A DNA stretch of 64,000 nucleotides from Paenibacillus_AR sp051594765. Its GTDB lineage: Bacteria; Bacillota; Bacilli; Paenibacillales; NBRC-103111. The stretch lies in NCBI RefSeq assembly GCF_051594765.1, contig NZ_JBPPGJ010000007.1:62001-126000 (forward strand). The letters are read 5' to 3'. How positions within the stretch are numbered: position 1 is the first letter of the stretch; each line of letters begins with the position of its first letter. The position numbers and the translations under genes are program-made. Positions 27,304 through 35,583 of this stretch are shown here, in pieces. Under the pieces are notes generated by a model. The model searched no databases. It saw nothing but the letters and a program-made list of their open reading frames with translations, and was not told where the DNA came from.

Positions 27304-28677
27304 ATGGCAACGGTTGTGTTGGAGAAGAAGCGCAAGAAGCGGCTGGAGGAGGGGCATCCCTGGATCTACGCCAATGAGATCGAACGGGTGGAGGGGGAGC
27401 CTGCGCCGGGCGGCCTGGTTCAGGTGAACAGCCACTCGGGCCAGTTTTTGGCTGTGGGGTATTATAACGAAGCGTCCCAGATCCGCGTCCGGGTCGTCTC
27501 CTACGAGCCGCTGGAGGAAATGTCGAAGGCGTTCTTTGTGGAGCGGTTTGCGCGGTGCAAGGAGCTGCGCGGGCGTTTTTTGGGGGAGGCGACGGCTTAC
27601 CGTGCAGTGTACGGGGAGGCGGACTTCCTGCCCGGCCTGGTGGTGGACCGGTTCGGGGACGTGCTGGTGGTCCAGATTCTCTCTCTGGGCATGGACCGGT
27701 GCCGGGAGCAGCTGGTGGAGGCGCTGGTGGAGGTCTTCCGTCCATCGGGCATCTATGAGCGCAGCGATGTGCCTGTCCGGGAGCTGGAAGGTTTGGAGCA
27801 GCGGAAGGGGCCTCTGTACGGGGAATGTCCCCGTCACGTTACCATTCGGGAGAATGGGCTGTTGTTCGAGGTGGATATCGTCGAGGGTCAGAAGACGGGG
27901 TATTTCTTCGATCAGATGGTGAACCGGTCGCTCTTGGAGCCGCTTATGAAGGGCTGGGGCCGGCGGAGCGGGATCACCCTGCAGGAGGCGGAGGTCGACG
28001 GCGTCCGGGGGCTCCATCCGGTCAACGCCAACGGCAAGGTGGTCCAGTTCCCTTACTGGGACGGAGCCTCGGTGCTGGAGTGCTTCTCCCATACGGGGAG
28101 CTTCACGCTGAACGCCTGCAAGTACGGCGCCAAGAAGGTCACCTGCCTCGACATCTCCGAGCACGCCATCGAGTCGGCGCGCCGGAACGTGGCGCTGAAC
28201 GGTTTTGAAGACAGGGTGGAGTTCGTGGTGGCGGATGCCTTCGAATATCTGCGGTCCCAGTCCAAGGGTGTGGACGAGCGCAAAGCCCGGGCCGCCGTCG
28301 GTTCGGGAGGCCAGAAGGTGGATACCTCGAAGAAGCTGGAGGGCGGCCGGACCTGGGATGTGGTCATCCTGGACCCGCCGGCCTTCGCCAAGACCCGGGG
28401 AGCCGTGGAGGGCGCCTGCCGCGGATACAAGGACATCAACCTGCACGGGCTGAAGCTGGTCAACGAGGGCGGATTCCTGGTCACGGCCAGCTGCTCGTTC
28501 CACGTCCGGCCGGACCTGTTCCTGGCGACGATCCAGGAGGCGGCCAAGGATGCGGGGAAGATTCTCCGTCTCTTGGAATTCCGCGGCGCTGGCAAGGATC
28601 ATCCGCAAATTCTCGGGGTGGAGGAAGGGAACTACCTGAAATTTGCCATCTTCGAGGTGCGGACGAGAAAGGGGTAA
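27304..28677 (+). CDS. Class I SAM-dependent rRNA methyltransferase, RlmI-like
   Basis: The protein has an N-terminal PUA domain (about 1-80), an EEHD-like linker and a Rossmann methyltransferase domain (about 255-455). It contains VLECFSHTGSFTLNACKYGA (SAM motif I), CLDISEHAIESARRN, and VVILDPPAFAKTRGA (motif IV), followed by TASCSFHV. RlmI makes m5C1962 in 23S rRNA. At 457 residues it is about 60 longer than RlmI. The excess lies in two insertions, near 220-245 (around EVDGVRGLHPVNANG) and near 320-345 (Gly/Lys-rich). Start ATG 27304. The exact target base is unproven. Confidence 0.85.
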   Translation: MATVVLEKKRKKRLEEGHPWIYANEIERVEGEPAPGGLVQVNSHSGQFLAVGYYNEASQIRVRVVSYEPLEEMSKAFFVERFARCKELRGRFLGEATAYRAVYGEADFLPGLVVDRFGDVLVVQILSLGMDRCREQLVEALVEVFRPSGIYERSDVPVRELEGLEQRKGPLYGECPRHVTIRENGLLFEVDIVEGQKTGYFFDQMVNRSLLEPLMKGWGRRSGITLQEAEVDGVRGLHPVNANGKVVQFPYWDGASVLECFSHTGSFTLNACKYGAKKVTCLDISEHAIESARRNVALNGFEDRVEFVVADAFEYLRSQSKGVDERKARAAVGSGGQKVDTSKKLEGGRTWDVVILDPPAFAKTRGAVEGACRGYKDINLHGLKLVNEGGFLVTASCSFHVRPDLFLATIQEAAKDAGKILRLLEFRGAGKDHPQILGVEEGNYLKFAIFEVRTRKG

Positions 28678-28713
28678 GCGGACTGGCGTCCGTTCCATTC
28701 CCTGGATTCGGTG

Positions 28714-28741
28714 TTGACAAGCCCTGCGGTGAGGGTATGAT
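28714..28741 (+). promoter_or_regulatory. SigA promoter of ferritin
   Basis: TTGACA (28714-28719), 16 bases, TATGAT (28736-28741). I see no obvious Fur or PerR box around it. Confidence 0.8.
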
Positions 28742-28772
28742 AGAAGAAAAGATTGGAAAGGGGACTTGAGAC

Positions 28773-29279
28773 ATGTTAAGCGATAACCTGTTGAAGGAAT
28801 TAAACGAGCAGATGAACTTCGAGTTCTACTCGTCCCACGTGTATCTGGCCATGGCTGCTTACTGCTCCTCTGAGAGCTTGGACGGCTTCGCCAACTTCTT
28901 CATCGTGCAGGCGGAGGAGGAACGCTTCCACGCCATGAAGATCTACCGCTACATCAACACGGTCGGCAAGCGCGCCGTCATCGCCGGCATGGAGCAGCTC
29001 CACAACGACTATGAGTCGGTGCTGGACTGCTACAAGAAGGGCCTGAAGCACGAGAAGGAAGTGACCAAGCGCTTCTACAAGCTGATGGACATCGCCATGG
29101 AAGAGCGCGAGCATGCCACCATCAACTTCCTGAAGTGGTTCATTGACGAGCAGGTGGAGGAAGAAGCCAACTTCGACAACATCATTCAGAAGCTGAAGCG
29201 CATCGAGAAGGACAGCAACGCCTTCTACATGCTGGAATCCGAAATGGCTCAGCGGACCTTCGTGCCGCCGGCAGAATAA
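28773..29279 (+). CDS. Ferritin (non-heme iron storage protein)
   Basis: This 168-residue ferritin has the four-helix fold, with ligands visible as NEQMNFEFYSSHVYLAM (Glu in helix A), QAEEERFHAMKIYRY (Glu-X2-His type in helix B) and MEEREHATINFLKWF (Glu/His in helix D). It stores iron as a 24-subunit shell and oxidises Fe(II) at the ferroxidase site. It starts at ATG 28773 after GGAAAGGGG. It is a single-gene unit between a good promoter and a terminator. Length and motifs fit the FtnA group and not Dps or bacterioferritin. Confidence 0.95.
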   Translation: MLSDNLLKELNEQMNFEFYSSHVYLAMAAYCSSESLDGFANFFIVQAEEERFHAMKIYRYINTVGKRAVIAGMEQLHNDYESVLDCYKKGLKHEKEVTKRFYKLMDIAMEEREHATINFLKWFIDEQVEEEANFDNIIQKLKRIEKDSNAFYMLESEMAQRTFVPPAE

Positions 29280-29294
29280 ACCGCGAACATGCAG

Positions 29295-29348
29295 CAGCCC
29301 TCTCTACCGGTCGGATGATCGGATGGAGAGGGCTGTTTCGTTATGCCT
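29295..29348. terminator. Hairpin between ferritin and the ketoacyl synthase gene
   Basis: CAGCCCTCTC (29295-29304) pairs with GAGAGGGCTG (29336-29345), followed by TTT on the plus strand. The right arm covers the stop codon of the minus-strand gene. The T-run is short. Confidence 0.65.
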
Positions 29349-30597
29349 CGTACTTCTTCAGCACGAGAACGGCATTGTGGCCGCCGAAGCCGAAGGAATT
29401 GGACAAGCCGGTGCGCAGGCCGGGAGCGGGGCGCGGAGAGGGGCCTACCACATCCAAGCCGATGGTGGGATCCGGGTGTTCCAGGTTCAAGGTGGGCGGC
29501 AGGAGGCCTTCCTGGAGCGACTTGATGAGCACCACGGCCTCCACCGCGCCTGTCGCACCCAGCATGTGGCCGAAGGACGACTTGTTGGCCGTTACGGGCA
29601 GCCGGCCGACATGGGACCCGAACAGCCGCCGGAGGGCGGAGGCTTCGGCCGCGTCCCCCACATCCGTGCTGGTGGCATGGGCGCTGACCGTGTCGATCTC
29701 TTCCGGCCGCAGCCCGGCGTCAGCCAGTGCGGCGGCCATGGCACGGTAAGCCCCTTCGCCGTCGGGGTGGGGCGCCACCATGTGGTACGCGTCGGAGGAG
29801 GCGCCGTAGCCGATGACCTCCGCATGGATGCGGGCGCCCCGGCGGCGGGCGTGGTCCAGACCCTCAACCACCAGGATTCCAGCGCCCTCCGACATGATGA
29901 AGCCGTCGCGGTCCGTATCGAAGGGGCGGCTGGCCCGGTGGGGCTCGTCATTGCGGCGGGAGAGCGCCGTGGCGTTGCCGAAGCCCGCCAGGGCCAGCTC
30001 CGACAACGCCGCCTCCGCTCCGCCGGCTACCACCACATCGGCGCCGCCCCGCTGGATCAGCTTGAAGGCTTCGCCGATGGCCGTATTGCCGATGGAGCAG
30101 GCCGTTACCGGCGACATGGTCGGCCCCATGGCGCCCAAGAGAATGCTCACCTGGGCGGCGGCCATGTTCGTGATCATCAGCGGCACCATGGTGGGACTGA
30201 CCCGTCCGGGACCACGCTCCAGCATGGTCCGGTGGTTCTCCAGCAGAGTGCCGATGCCGCCGATGCCGGAGCCGATGTAGACCCCTACACGGCCGGGATC
30301 CAACGAATCTCCGACGCTCTCACCGAGGTCCGCATCCCGCCACGCATCGTAAGCCGCCGCCACGGCGAACTGGCAGAACCGGTCCATCCGGCGGAGCTCC
30401 TTCGGTCCGAACCGCCCGATCGAAGCGGGCTGGAAGTCCCGCACGATGCCGCCGATCCTGGTTTTGTAGGCGGGGTCGCCGAGCTCCTCCCAGGCGGTGA
30501 TGCCGCTTCGGCCCTCCAGCATATGCCGCCACAAGGTCTCGGGCTTGTCGCCAAGAGGAGTGACGATGCCCATACCCGTAATGACCACTCGTTCCAT
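29341..30597 (-). CDS. Beta-ketoacyl-[acyl-carrier-protein] synthase II family protein (FabF-like)
   Basis: FabF-type enzymes elongate acyl-ACP by condensation with malonyl-ACP. The 418-residue product has a full Cys-His-His set in non-standard surroundings: TACSIGNTAIG (catalytic Cys), AHATSTDVGD (normally AHGTSTPxND) and KSSFGHMLGATGAVEA (normally KSMTGHLLGAAGG). It is not next to fabH, acpP or other fatty-acid genes, so it may be a paralogue and not the main FabF. I chose ATG 30597 with GGGAGG upstream, not 30654. It is divergent from an MmyB-type regulator, which could respond to its product or a fatty acid. Confidence 0.85.
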   Translation of the reverse strand: MERVVITGMGIVTPLGDKPETLWRHMLEGRSGITAWEELGDPAYKTRIGGIVRDFQPASIGRFGPKELRRMDRFCQFAVAAAYDAWRDADLGESVGDSLDPGRVGVYIGSGIGGIGTLLENHRTMLERGPGRVSPTMVPLMITNMAAAQVSILLGAMGPTMSPVTACSIGNTAIGEAFKLIQRGGADVVVAGGAEAALSELALAGFGNATALSRRNDEPHRASRPFDTDRDGFIMSEGAGILVVEGLDHARRRGARIHAEVIGYGASSDAYHMVAPHPDGEGAYRAMAAALADAGLRPEEIDTVSAHATSTDVGDAAEASALRRLFGSHVGRLPVTANKSSFGHMLGATGAVEAVVLIKSLQEGLLPPTLNLEHPDPTIGLDVVGPSPRPAPGLRTGLSNSFGFGGHNAVLVLKKYEA

Positions 30598-30660
30598 ATA
30601 GATAACCTCCCTATTGTTCCTGCTCGTGATATTCCATAGAATGCCATGAATCATATCCTA

Positions 30661-30689
30661 TTACAAGTTGTTGTTTATCCTGGTATAAT
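30661..30689 (+). promoter_or_regulatory. Promoter of the MmyB-type regulator gene
   Basis: TTACAA (30661-30666), 17 bases, TATAAT (30684-30689). The -10 box lies in the centre of the operator-like palindrome at 30676-30702. Confidence 0.55.
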
Positions 30690-30702
30690 AGGTGCCAGGA
30701 TA
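30676..30702. promoter_or_regulatory. Operator-like inverted repeat in the fabF-like/MmyB divergent region
   Basis: TATCCTGG (30676-30683), 11 bases containing TATAAT, CCAGGATA (30695-30702). The 8-base arms are a perfect inverted repeat, in the right place for autorepression by the adjacent helix-turn-helix regulator. Confidence 0.6.
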
Positions 30703-30746
30703 CATAGAGCTCGTCAGATAGAATGAACCGAAGGCAGGAGATCCTT

Positions 30747-31598
30747 ATGAGCACGGACGCCGCGCGGTTATCCGCATTATCGGAATTTCTAAAGATTCAC
30801 CGGGCCAAGCTTCAGCCGAACGCCGTCGGTTTGCCCCCCGGATTGCGGCGCAGGACGCCGGGGCTCCGGCGGGAGGAGGTGGCCCTGATCGCAGGGGTCA
30901 GCACCACCTGGTATACCTGGCTGGAGCAGGGGCGGGACATTCAGATGTCGCTCCAAGTGCTGGAGCGGATTGCTTATGCGCTGCAGCTGAATGAGGAAGA
31001 GAAGAAATATATGCTGCAGCTGGCCGCAAGCCCCCGGGCTGAAACCCAGCCGGATGCCGCGGAGGAGCCTACGGGCATGACGGAGGCGCTGGAGAGCATT
31101 GTGGCGGGGATGAACTTTCCGGTCATCGTGTCGGACCGCAGATGCCATATTGTCGGCTGGAATAGGGCGGCTTCCGCCGTTTTTCTGGATTTTGGGCAGG
31201 TGCCGCCCGAGAGCCGGAACATGATCCGGCTCTTGTTCAGCAGAAAGGAGCTCAAGGCGCTGGCCGTGAACTGGGAGGATTTCGCAAGAGGATATATCTC
31301 GATGTTCCGGTCTTATTACGGCAAGTATGTAGGGGATGACTGGTACGGCGGCTTCATCGGGGCGCTGTGCGGAGAAAGCCAGGAATTCGAGCGTCTCTGG
31401 AGGGAATATGACGTGAACTCCGCTCCAGAGGTCAGTCTGGAGTTCCGGCACGCCAAGGCGGGGAGGATGCTCTTCGAGCTGACCTCCCTGCAGGTGCAGG
31501 GAGGCTCGGATCTCCGGTTCAGCATCTACACCCCCGCCCCCGGTACGGACACCGGCAGGAAGATGGACTATCTCTTGCGCCGCTTCTCCAAAGCGTAG
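30747..31598 (+). CDS. Helix-turn-helix transcriptional regulator with MmyB-like ligand-binding domain
   Basis: The 283-residue product has an XRE-type helix-turn-helix (about 10-80) with the diagnostic stretch RRTPGLRREEVALIAGVSTT then WYTWLEQGRD, followed by an MmyB-like PAS-type ligand domain (about 100-265: NFPVIVSDRRCHIVGWN, then RNMIRLLFSRKEL, then FERLWREYDV). To my knowledge one structurally studied member carried a fatty acid in the pocket. Many regulate adjacent oxidoreductase or lipid genes. I chose ATG 30747 (AGGAG seven bases upstream) over 30723, which lacks a site. It is divergent from the FabF-like gene. Confidence 0.88.
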   Translation: MSTDAARLSALSEFLKIHRAKLQPNAVGLPPGLRRRTPGLRREEVALIAGVSTTWYTWLEQGRDIQMSLQVLERIAYALQLNEEEKKYMLQLAASPRAETQPDAAEEPTGMTEALESIVAGMNFPVIVSDRRCHIVGWNRAASAVFLDFGQVPPESRNMIRLLFSRKELKALAVNWEDFARGYISMFRSYYGKYVGDDWYGGFIGALCGESQEFERLWREYDVNSAPEVSLEFRHAKAGRMLFELTSLQVQGGSDLRFSIYTPAPGTDTGRKMDYLLRRFSKA

Positions 31599-31816
31599 AG
31601 GTCGTCGTCCAGATTCTGGACGCGCTCGGCCAGCAGGGCGCGGGCATCCGTAATGGCTTGGTTGTACACGGCGGGTCCCACAGCGGTAATCATAAAATCC
31701 AGCAGCTGCTCGGCTGCCAGCTGTCCCAGGGTTTCGCCGCGCTCCTGCTCGAAGTGGCGGATGATGTCATCGACAATGAACTCCCGGGCTTCCCGGGGCA
31801 AACGGATATTTAACAT
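31568..31816 (-). CDS. DUF2164 family protein
   Basis: This 82-residue soluble protein has the DUF2164 pattern: LPREAREFIVDDIIRHFEQE, LAAEQLLDFMITAVGPAVYN, QAITDARALL and LDDDLYALEK. Function is unknown. I chose ATG 31816 (AGGAGGCC eight bases upstream). An in-frame start at 31891 lacks a site. Its 3' end overlaps the 3' end of the MmyB-type regulator gene by 31 bases on the opposite strand, with no room for a terminator between them. Confidence 0.85.
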   Translation of the reverse strand: MLNIRLPREAREFIVDDIIRHFEQERGETLGQLAAEQLLDFMITAVGPAVYNQAITDARALLAERVQNLDDDLYALEKRRKR

Positions 31817-31863
31817 GCAGGCAAGGCCTCCTATCAGGATCTTCCTTGATTCTAGCACACATG

Positions 31864-31892
31864 TGTTCGTATGGAAACGGTTGTGGTACAAT
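31864..31892 (+). promoter_or_regulatory. Possible extended -10 promoter of addB
   Basis: TGG-TACAAT (-10 at 31887-31892) has the TGn extension. The -35 region (TGTTCG at 31864) is poor. It would start the addB-addA-sbcD-sbcC unit with a leader of about 75 bases. Confidence 0.35.
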
Positions 31893-31974
31893 ACGGCTAT
31901 CGATCGGCATCGGATAGGAAGACCGGAGGCGAAGGACGCCGCCGGATCGCGTCAACAGAGAGGGGAAGGTCCCA

Positions 31975-34900
31975 TTGGGCATACGGTATTTGATCGGCCG
32001 GGCGGGCAGCGGCAAGAGCACCCGGTGTTTGGAGGAGCTGCGGGAGCGGCTTCTCCGGGAGCCGGACGGACCTCCGCTGGTGCTGCTGGTTCCCGAGCAG
32101 GCCACCTTCCAGGCGGAGTTCGCCCTGGTCACGACGCCGGGCATTCATGGGCTGCTGCGGGCGCAGGTGCTGAGCTTCCGGCGGTTGGCCTGGCGCGTCA
32201 TGCAGGAAACGGGAGGAACCGCTGGCACCCCCATCGACGACCTTGGCAAAAAGATGCTGCTCCACAAGCTTCTGCACCAGCATAACGGAAATCTCCGGAT
32301 GTTCCGGGGAGCCCACGAGAAGATGGGCTTCGTCGAGAATCTCCATGCGCTGTTCAGCGAGCTGCAGCGCTACCGGGTGGGGCCGTCGGATCTGGAGGCC
32401 CATGCTTCCAAGCTGGAGGGCAAGGTGCCGGAGCATGCCACGGCCGTGGCGGACAAGCTGGAGGAGCTGCTGCCCGTGTACCGGGACTACGAGGAGATTC
32501 TGACCCAAGAGTACCTGGACGGGGACCGGTTCTTGACGCTGTTGGCGGAGCGGGCGGGCGACTGCCCCTGGATCCGGGAGGCAGAGGTCTGGATCGACGG
32601 CTTCAACGGTTTTACCCCCCAGGAGCAGGCTGTGGTGGAGTCCCTGATGGAGCATGCGGCCCGCACGACCTTGACGCTGACTCTGAACCGGCCCTATGCC
32701 GCCGGGGAAGAGCCGCACGAGCTGGACTTGTTCCATCCGACGGCGACGACCATGAGGAAGCTTCAGGAGACCGTCCGGGACCGGAATCTGCCTGAGCCGG
32801 AGGTGGAGATTCTGAAGGAGCCCGTGCCGCCCCGGTTCCTTGCCAATCCGATGCTGGGGCACCTGGAGCGGCAGTATGAATACCGGCTGACCGCAGCACG
32901 GAAAGGCTATCTGCCCGCCGGGGGAGAGGTTCCAGCCGTCGCCATCCATGCCGCAGCCAACCGTCGCGCCGAGGTGGAAGGGGCAGCAAGGGAGATCGTG
33001 GGCCTGGTTCGAGACGGTGGCTTGCGGTACCGTGACATCGCCCTTAGGGTCCGCAACATCGAGGACTACGGCGATCTTCTGGAGACCGTGTTCGCCGACT
33101 ACGGGATCCCCTATTTTATGGACCAGAAGCGGTCGGTGCTGAATCATCCGCTGGTGGAGCTGATCCGGTCGGCGCTGGAGGCCGTCATCCGGAACTGGCC
33201 TTACGATGCCGTATTCCGCTGTGTGAAGACGGAGTTTTTCCTTCCGGTGGAAGAGGAGGCGGAAGCCTCCGGTGCCGTGGAGAGAGCGGATCTGGACCGG
33301 CTGGAGAATTATGTGCTGCAATATGGCATCCACGGCCACCGGTGGCTGGATCCCCGGAGCTGGGAGCTTCGTCGCCAGGTGTCCTTGGAGGAGGACGGGA
33401 CCGGCGAGGGGGCGTTGACCGCTGCCGAGCGGGAGGCTTCCCGCCGGCTGACAGCTGCGGCGACCGCCGTGACGGAACCGTTGAAGCGCCTGCAGGACGG
33501 TCTCCGCCGGGCCGGGACGCTGACGGAGATGGCAGAGGCGCTGTTCGCCATGCTGGAGGAGCTTCGGGTGCCGGAGAAGCTGGACCGCTGGAGCGCCGCC
33601 TGCATTGCCTCCGGACGGCCGGAGAAGGCTCGGGAGCACGCCCAGATGTGGGAGCTGGTCATGGAGGTTCTGGATCAGATGACCGGACTTCTGGGCGGCG
33701 AGGACGTGAAGCCGGAGCTGTTCGCCAAGCTGATGGACACGGGGCTGGAGAGTCTCCGGCTGGGGCTGGTGCCTCCGGCGATGGACCAGGTGCTCATCGG
33801 CAGCATCGACCGGACCCGCTCGGCTCAGGTGAAGGTGGCTTATGTGCTGGGCGTGAATGACGGCGTGCTGCCCAAGAAGATGAAGGACGACGGCATCATT
33901 GCGGAGAATGAGCGGGAGTTCCTTCTCGCGCAAGGGGTGCCGATGGCGGACAGCAGCCGCAGGAAGCTGCTGGACGAGCAGTACCTGATCTATACGGTGC
34001 TGTGCGCCCCGTCGGATAGACTATGGATCAGCTACCCGCTGGCGGATGAAGAGGGCAAGACCCTGCTCCCCTCGGAGGTCGTGAAGCAGGTGAAGTCGCT
34101 GCTGCCCACCTTGAAGGAAGGGATGCTGCTTCAGGAGCCGGATCCGGGAGCTCCGGATGCGGAGCAGAAGGAATACGTCGTACGTCCCGGCCGGACCGTC
34201 TCCCGGCTGGTGGTGCAGCTGAAGCATCTGCTGAAGGGCACTGCCGTGTCGCCCGTCTGGACGGACGTCTATCAATGGTTCGTGACCCGTCCGGCCATGC
34301 GGGAGCTCCTATGGACGCCCTCACGTTCCCTGTTCTACTCCAACGCGGAGGCGCCGCTCACGGATGAGGTATCGCTGAAGCTCTACGGAGAGCGCCTGCG
34401 GGCCAGCGTATCCCGGATGGAGCGTTATGTGGCCTGCCCATTTTCCCAGTTTGCCTCCCATGGGCTGAAGCTGGCGGAGCGGCGGATCTACCGTCTGGAG
34501 GCGCCGGACATCGGGCAGCTGTACCATGCGGCCTTAAGCGGGCTGGCCAAGCAGCTGTCGGAGGAGGGACGCCATTGGGGCAGTGTGACCGAGGAAGAGT
34601 GGATGATGCGCGTGAACCGTATCGTGGATGAGCTCTCGCCCAGACTGCAGCACGAGATCCTGTCCAGCACTCCCCGCTATCAGTACATGGCCCACAAGCT
34701 GAAGGGCATTATCGGCAAAACCTCCGCCGTGCTGGCCGAGCACGCCCGGAAGGGCGAGTTCGTGCCCGTCGGCCTGGAGGTGGGCTTCGGACCGGGCGAG
34801 GCGTTGCCCTCGCTGACTCTGCCGCTGCCCAACGGACGCACGATGGAGCTTATCGGCCGGATCGACCGGGTGGACCGGGCTTACGGCGACAAGGGCATGC

Positions 34901-35583
34901 TGCTGCGGATTATCGACTACAAGTCCAGTCCTACGGCCCTGCGGCTGGCCGAGCTGTACCACGGCTTGTCTCTGCAGATGCTCACTTACCTGGACGTGGT
35001 GCTGACCCATGCCGTCCGCTGGCTGGGGGAGCCTGCCAAACCGGCAGGCGTGCTCTATTTTCATGTTCACAACCCGCTCTTGAGTGTCAAAAACAAGCCT
35101 GACCCCCTTCAGGCCCAGGCCGCGGTCCGCAAGCAGTTCAAGACCAAGGGCCTCGTCTCGTCGGACCTGGAGACCGTGCTCCTGATGGACGGCTCCCTGA
35201 AGGAGAAGGGGGGCCATTCGGAGCTGATCCCCGTCTCGGTCAAGAACGACGGAACGTTCTACAAGAGCGCCTCCGTGGCCACGGACGGCCAGTGGGACCG
35301 CCTGCGGAGCCATGTCCGCGGAGCGGTGAAGCAGATCGGCACCGAGATTACCGGCGGGCGCGTGGCGGTGGAGCCGTACCGCATGGGCAAGAAGACCGCC
35401 TGCACCTTCTGCTCCTACAAGGCCGTCTGCCAATATGACCCGCTCTTCGACGGGAATGCTCCGCGTCCGATGCGGGCTTACGGCAAGGATGAGGTCTGGC
35501 TGGCGCTGGACGAAGCGGCGTCGGAAGCGGAAGGAGCACGGAAGGATGGAGGAACGGACGATGAACCCGACGGGAGGCGATAA
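31975..35583 (+). CDS. addB: Helicase-exonuclease AddAB subunit B
   Basis: AddB pairs with AddA to resect double-strand breaks up to Chi for RecA loading. The 1202-residue protein begins with a Walker A (LIGRAGSGKST, about 5-15) in a UvrD-like fold that in AddB is not an active helicase. It ends in a RecB-type nuclease (IIDYKSSP, about 980) wrapped by an iron-sulfur cluster with Cys in ACPF (about 820) and CTFCSYKAVCQY (near 1145). The start is TTG 31975 after GAGAGGGGA. Its end overlaps the possible starts of addA, so the two are coupled. Confidence 0.95.
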   Translation: MGIRYLIGRAGSGKSTRCLEELRERLLREPDGPPLVLLVPEQATFQAEFALVTTPGIHGLLRAQVLSFRRLAWRVMQETGGTAGTPIDDLGKKMLLHKLLHQHNGNLRMFRGAHEKMGFVENLHALFSELQRYRVGPSDLEAHASKLEGKVPEHATAVADKLEELLPVYRDYEEILTQEYLDGDRFLTLLAERAGDCPWIREAEVWIDGFNGFTPQEQAVVESLMEHAARTTLTLTLNRPYAAGEEPHELDLFHPTATTMRKLQETVRDRNLPEPEVEILKEPVPPRFLANPMLGHLERQYEYRLTAARKGYLPAGGEVPAVAIHAAANRRAEVEGAAREIVGLVRDGGLRYRDIALRVRNIEDYGDLLETVFADYGIPYFMDQKRSVLNHPLVELIRSALEAVIRNWPYDAVFRCVKTEFFLPVEEEAEASGAVERADLDRLENYVLQYGIHGHRWLDPRSWELRRQVSLEEDGTGEGALTAAEREASRRLTAAATAVTEPLKRLQDGLRRAGTLTEMAEALFAMLEELRVPEKLDRWSAACIASGRPEKAREHAQMWELVMEVLDQMTGLLGGEDVKPELFAKLMDTGLESLRLGLVPPAMDQVLIGSIDRTRSAQVKVAYVLGVNDGVLPKKMKDDGIIAENEREFLLAQGVPMADSSRRKLLDEQYLIYTVLCAPSDRLWISYPLADEEGKTLLPSEVVKQVKSLLPTLKEGMLLQEPDPGAPDAEQKEYVVRPGRTVSRLVVQLKHLLKGTAVSPVWTDVYQWFVTRPAMRELLWTPSRSLFYSNAEAPLTDEVSLKLYGERLRASVSRMERYVACPFSQFASHGLKLAERRIYRLEAPDIGQLYHAALSGLAKQLSEEGRHWGSVTEEEWMMRVNRIVDELSPRLQHEILSSTPRYQYMAHKLKGIIGKTSAVLAEHARKGEFVPVGLEVGFGPGEALPSLTLPLPNGRTMELIGRIDRVDRAYGDKGMLLRIIDYKSSPTALRLAELYHGLSLQMLTYLDVVLTHAVRWLGEPAKPAGVLYFHVHNPLLSVKNKPDPLQAQAAVRKQFKTKGLVSSDLETVLLMDGSLKEKGGHSELIPVSVKNDGTFYKSASVATDGQWDRLRSHVRGAVKQIGTEITGGRVAVEPYRMGKKTACTFCSYKAVCQYDPLFDGNAPRPMRAYGKDEVWLALDEAASEAEGARKDGGTDDEPDGRR

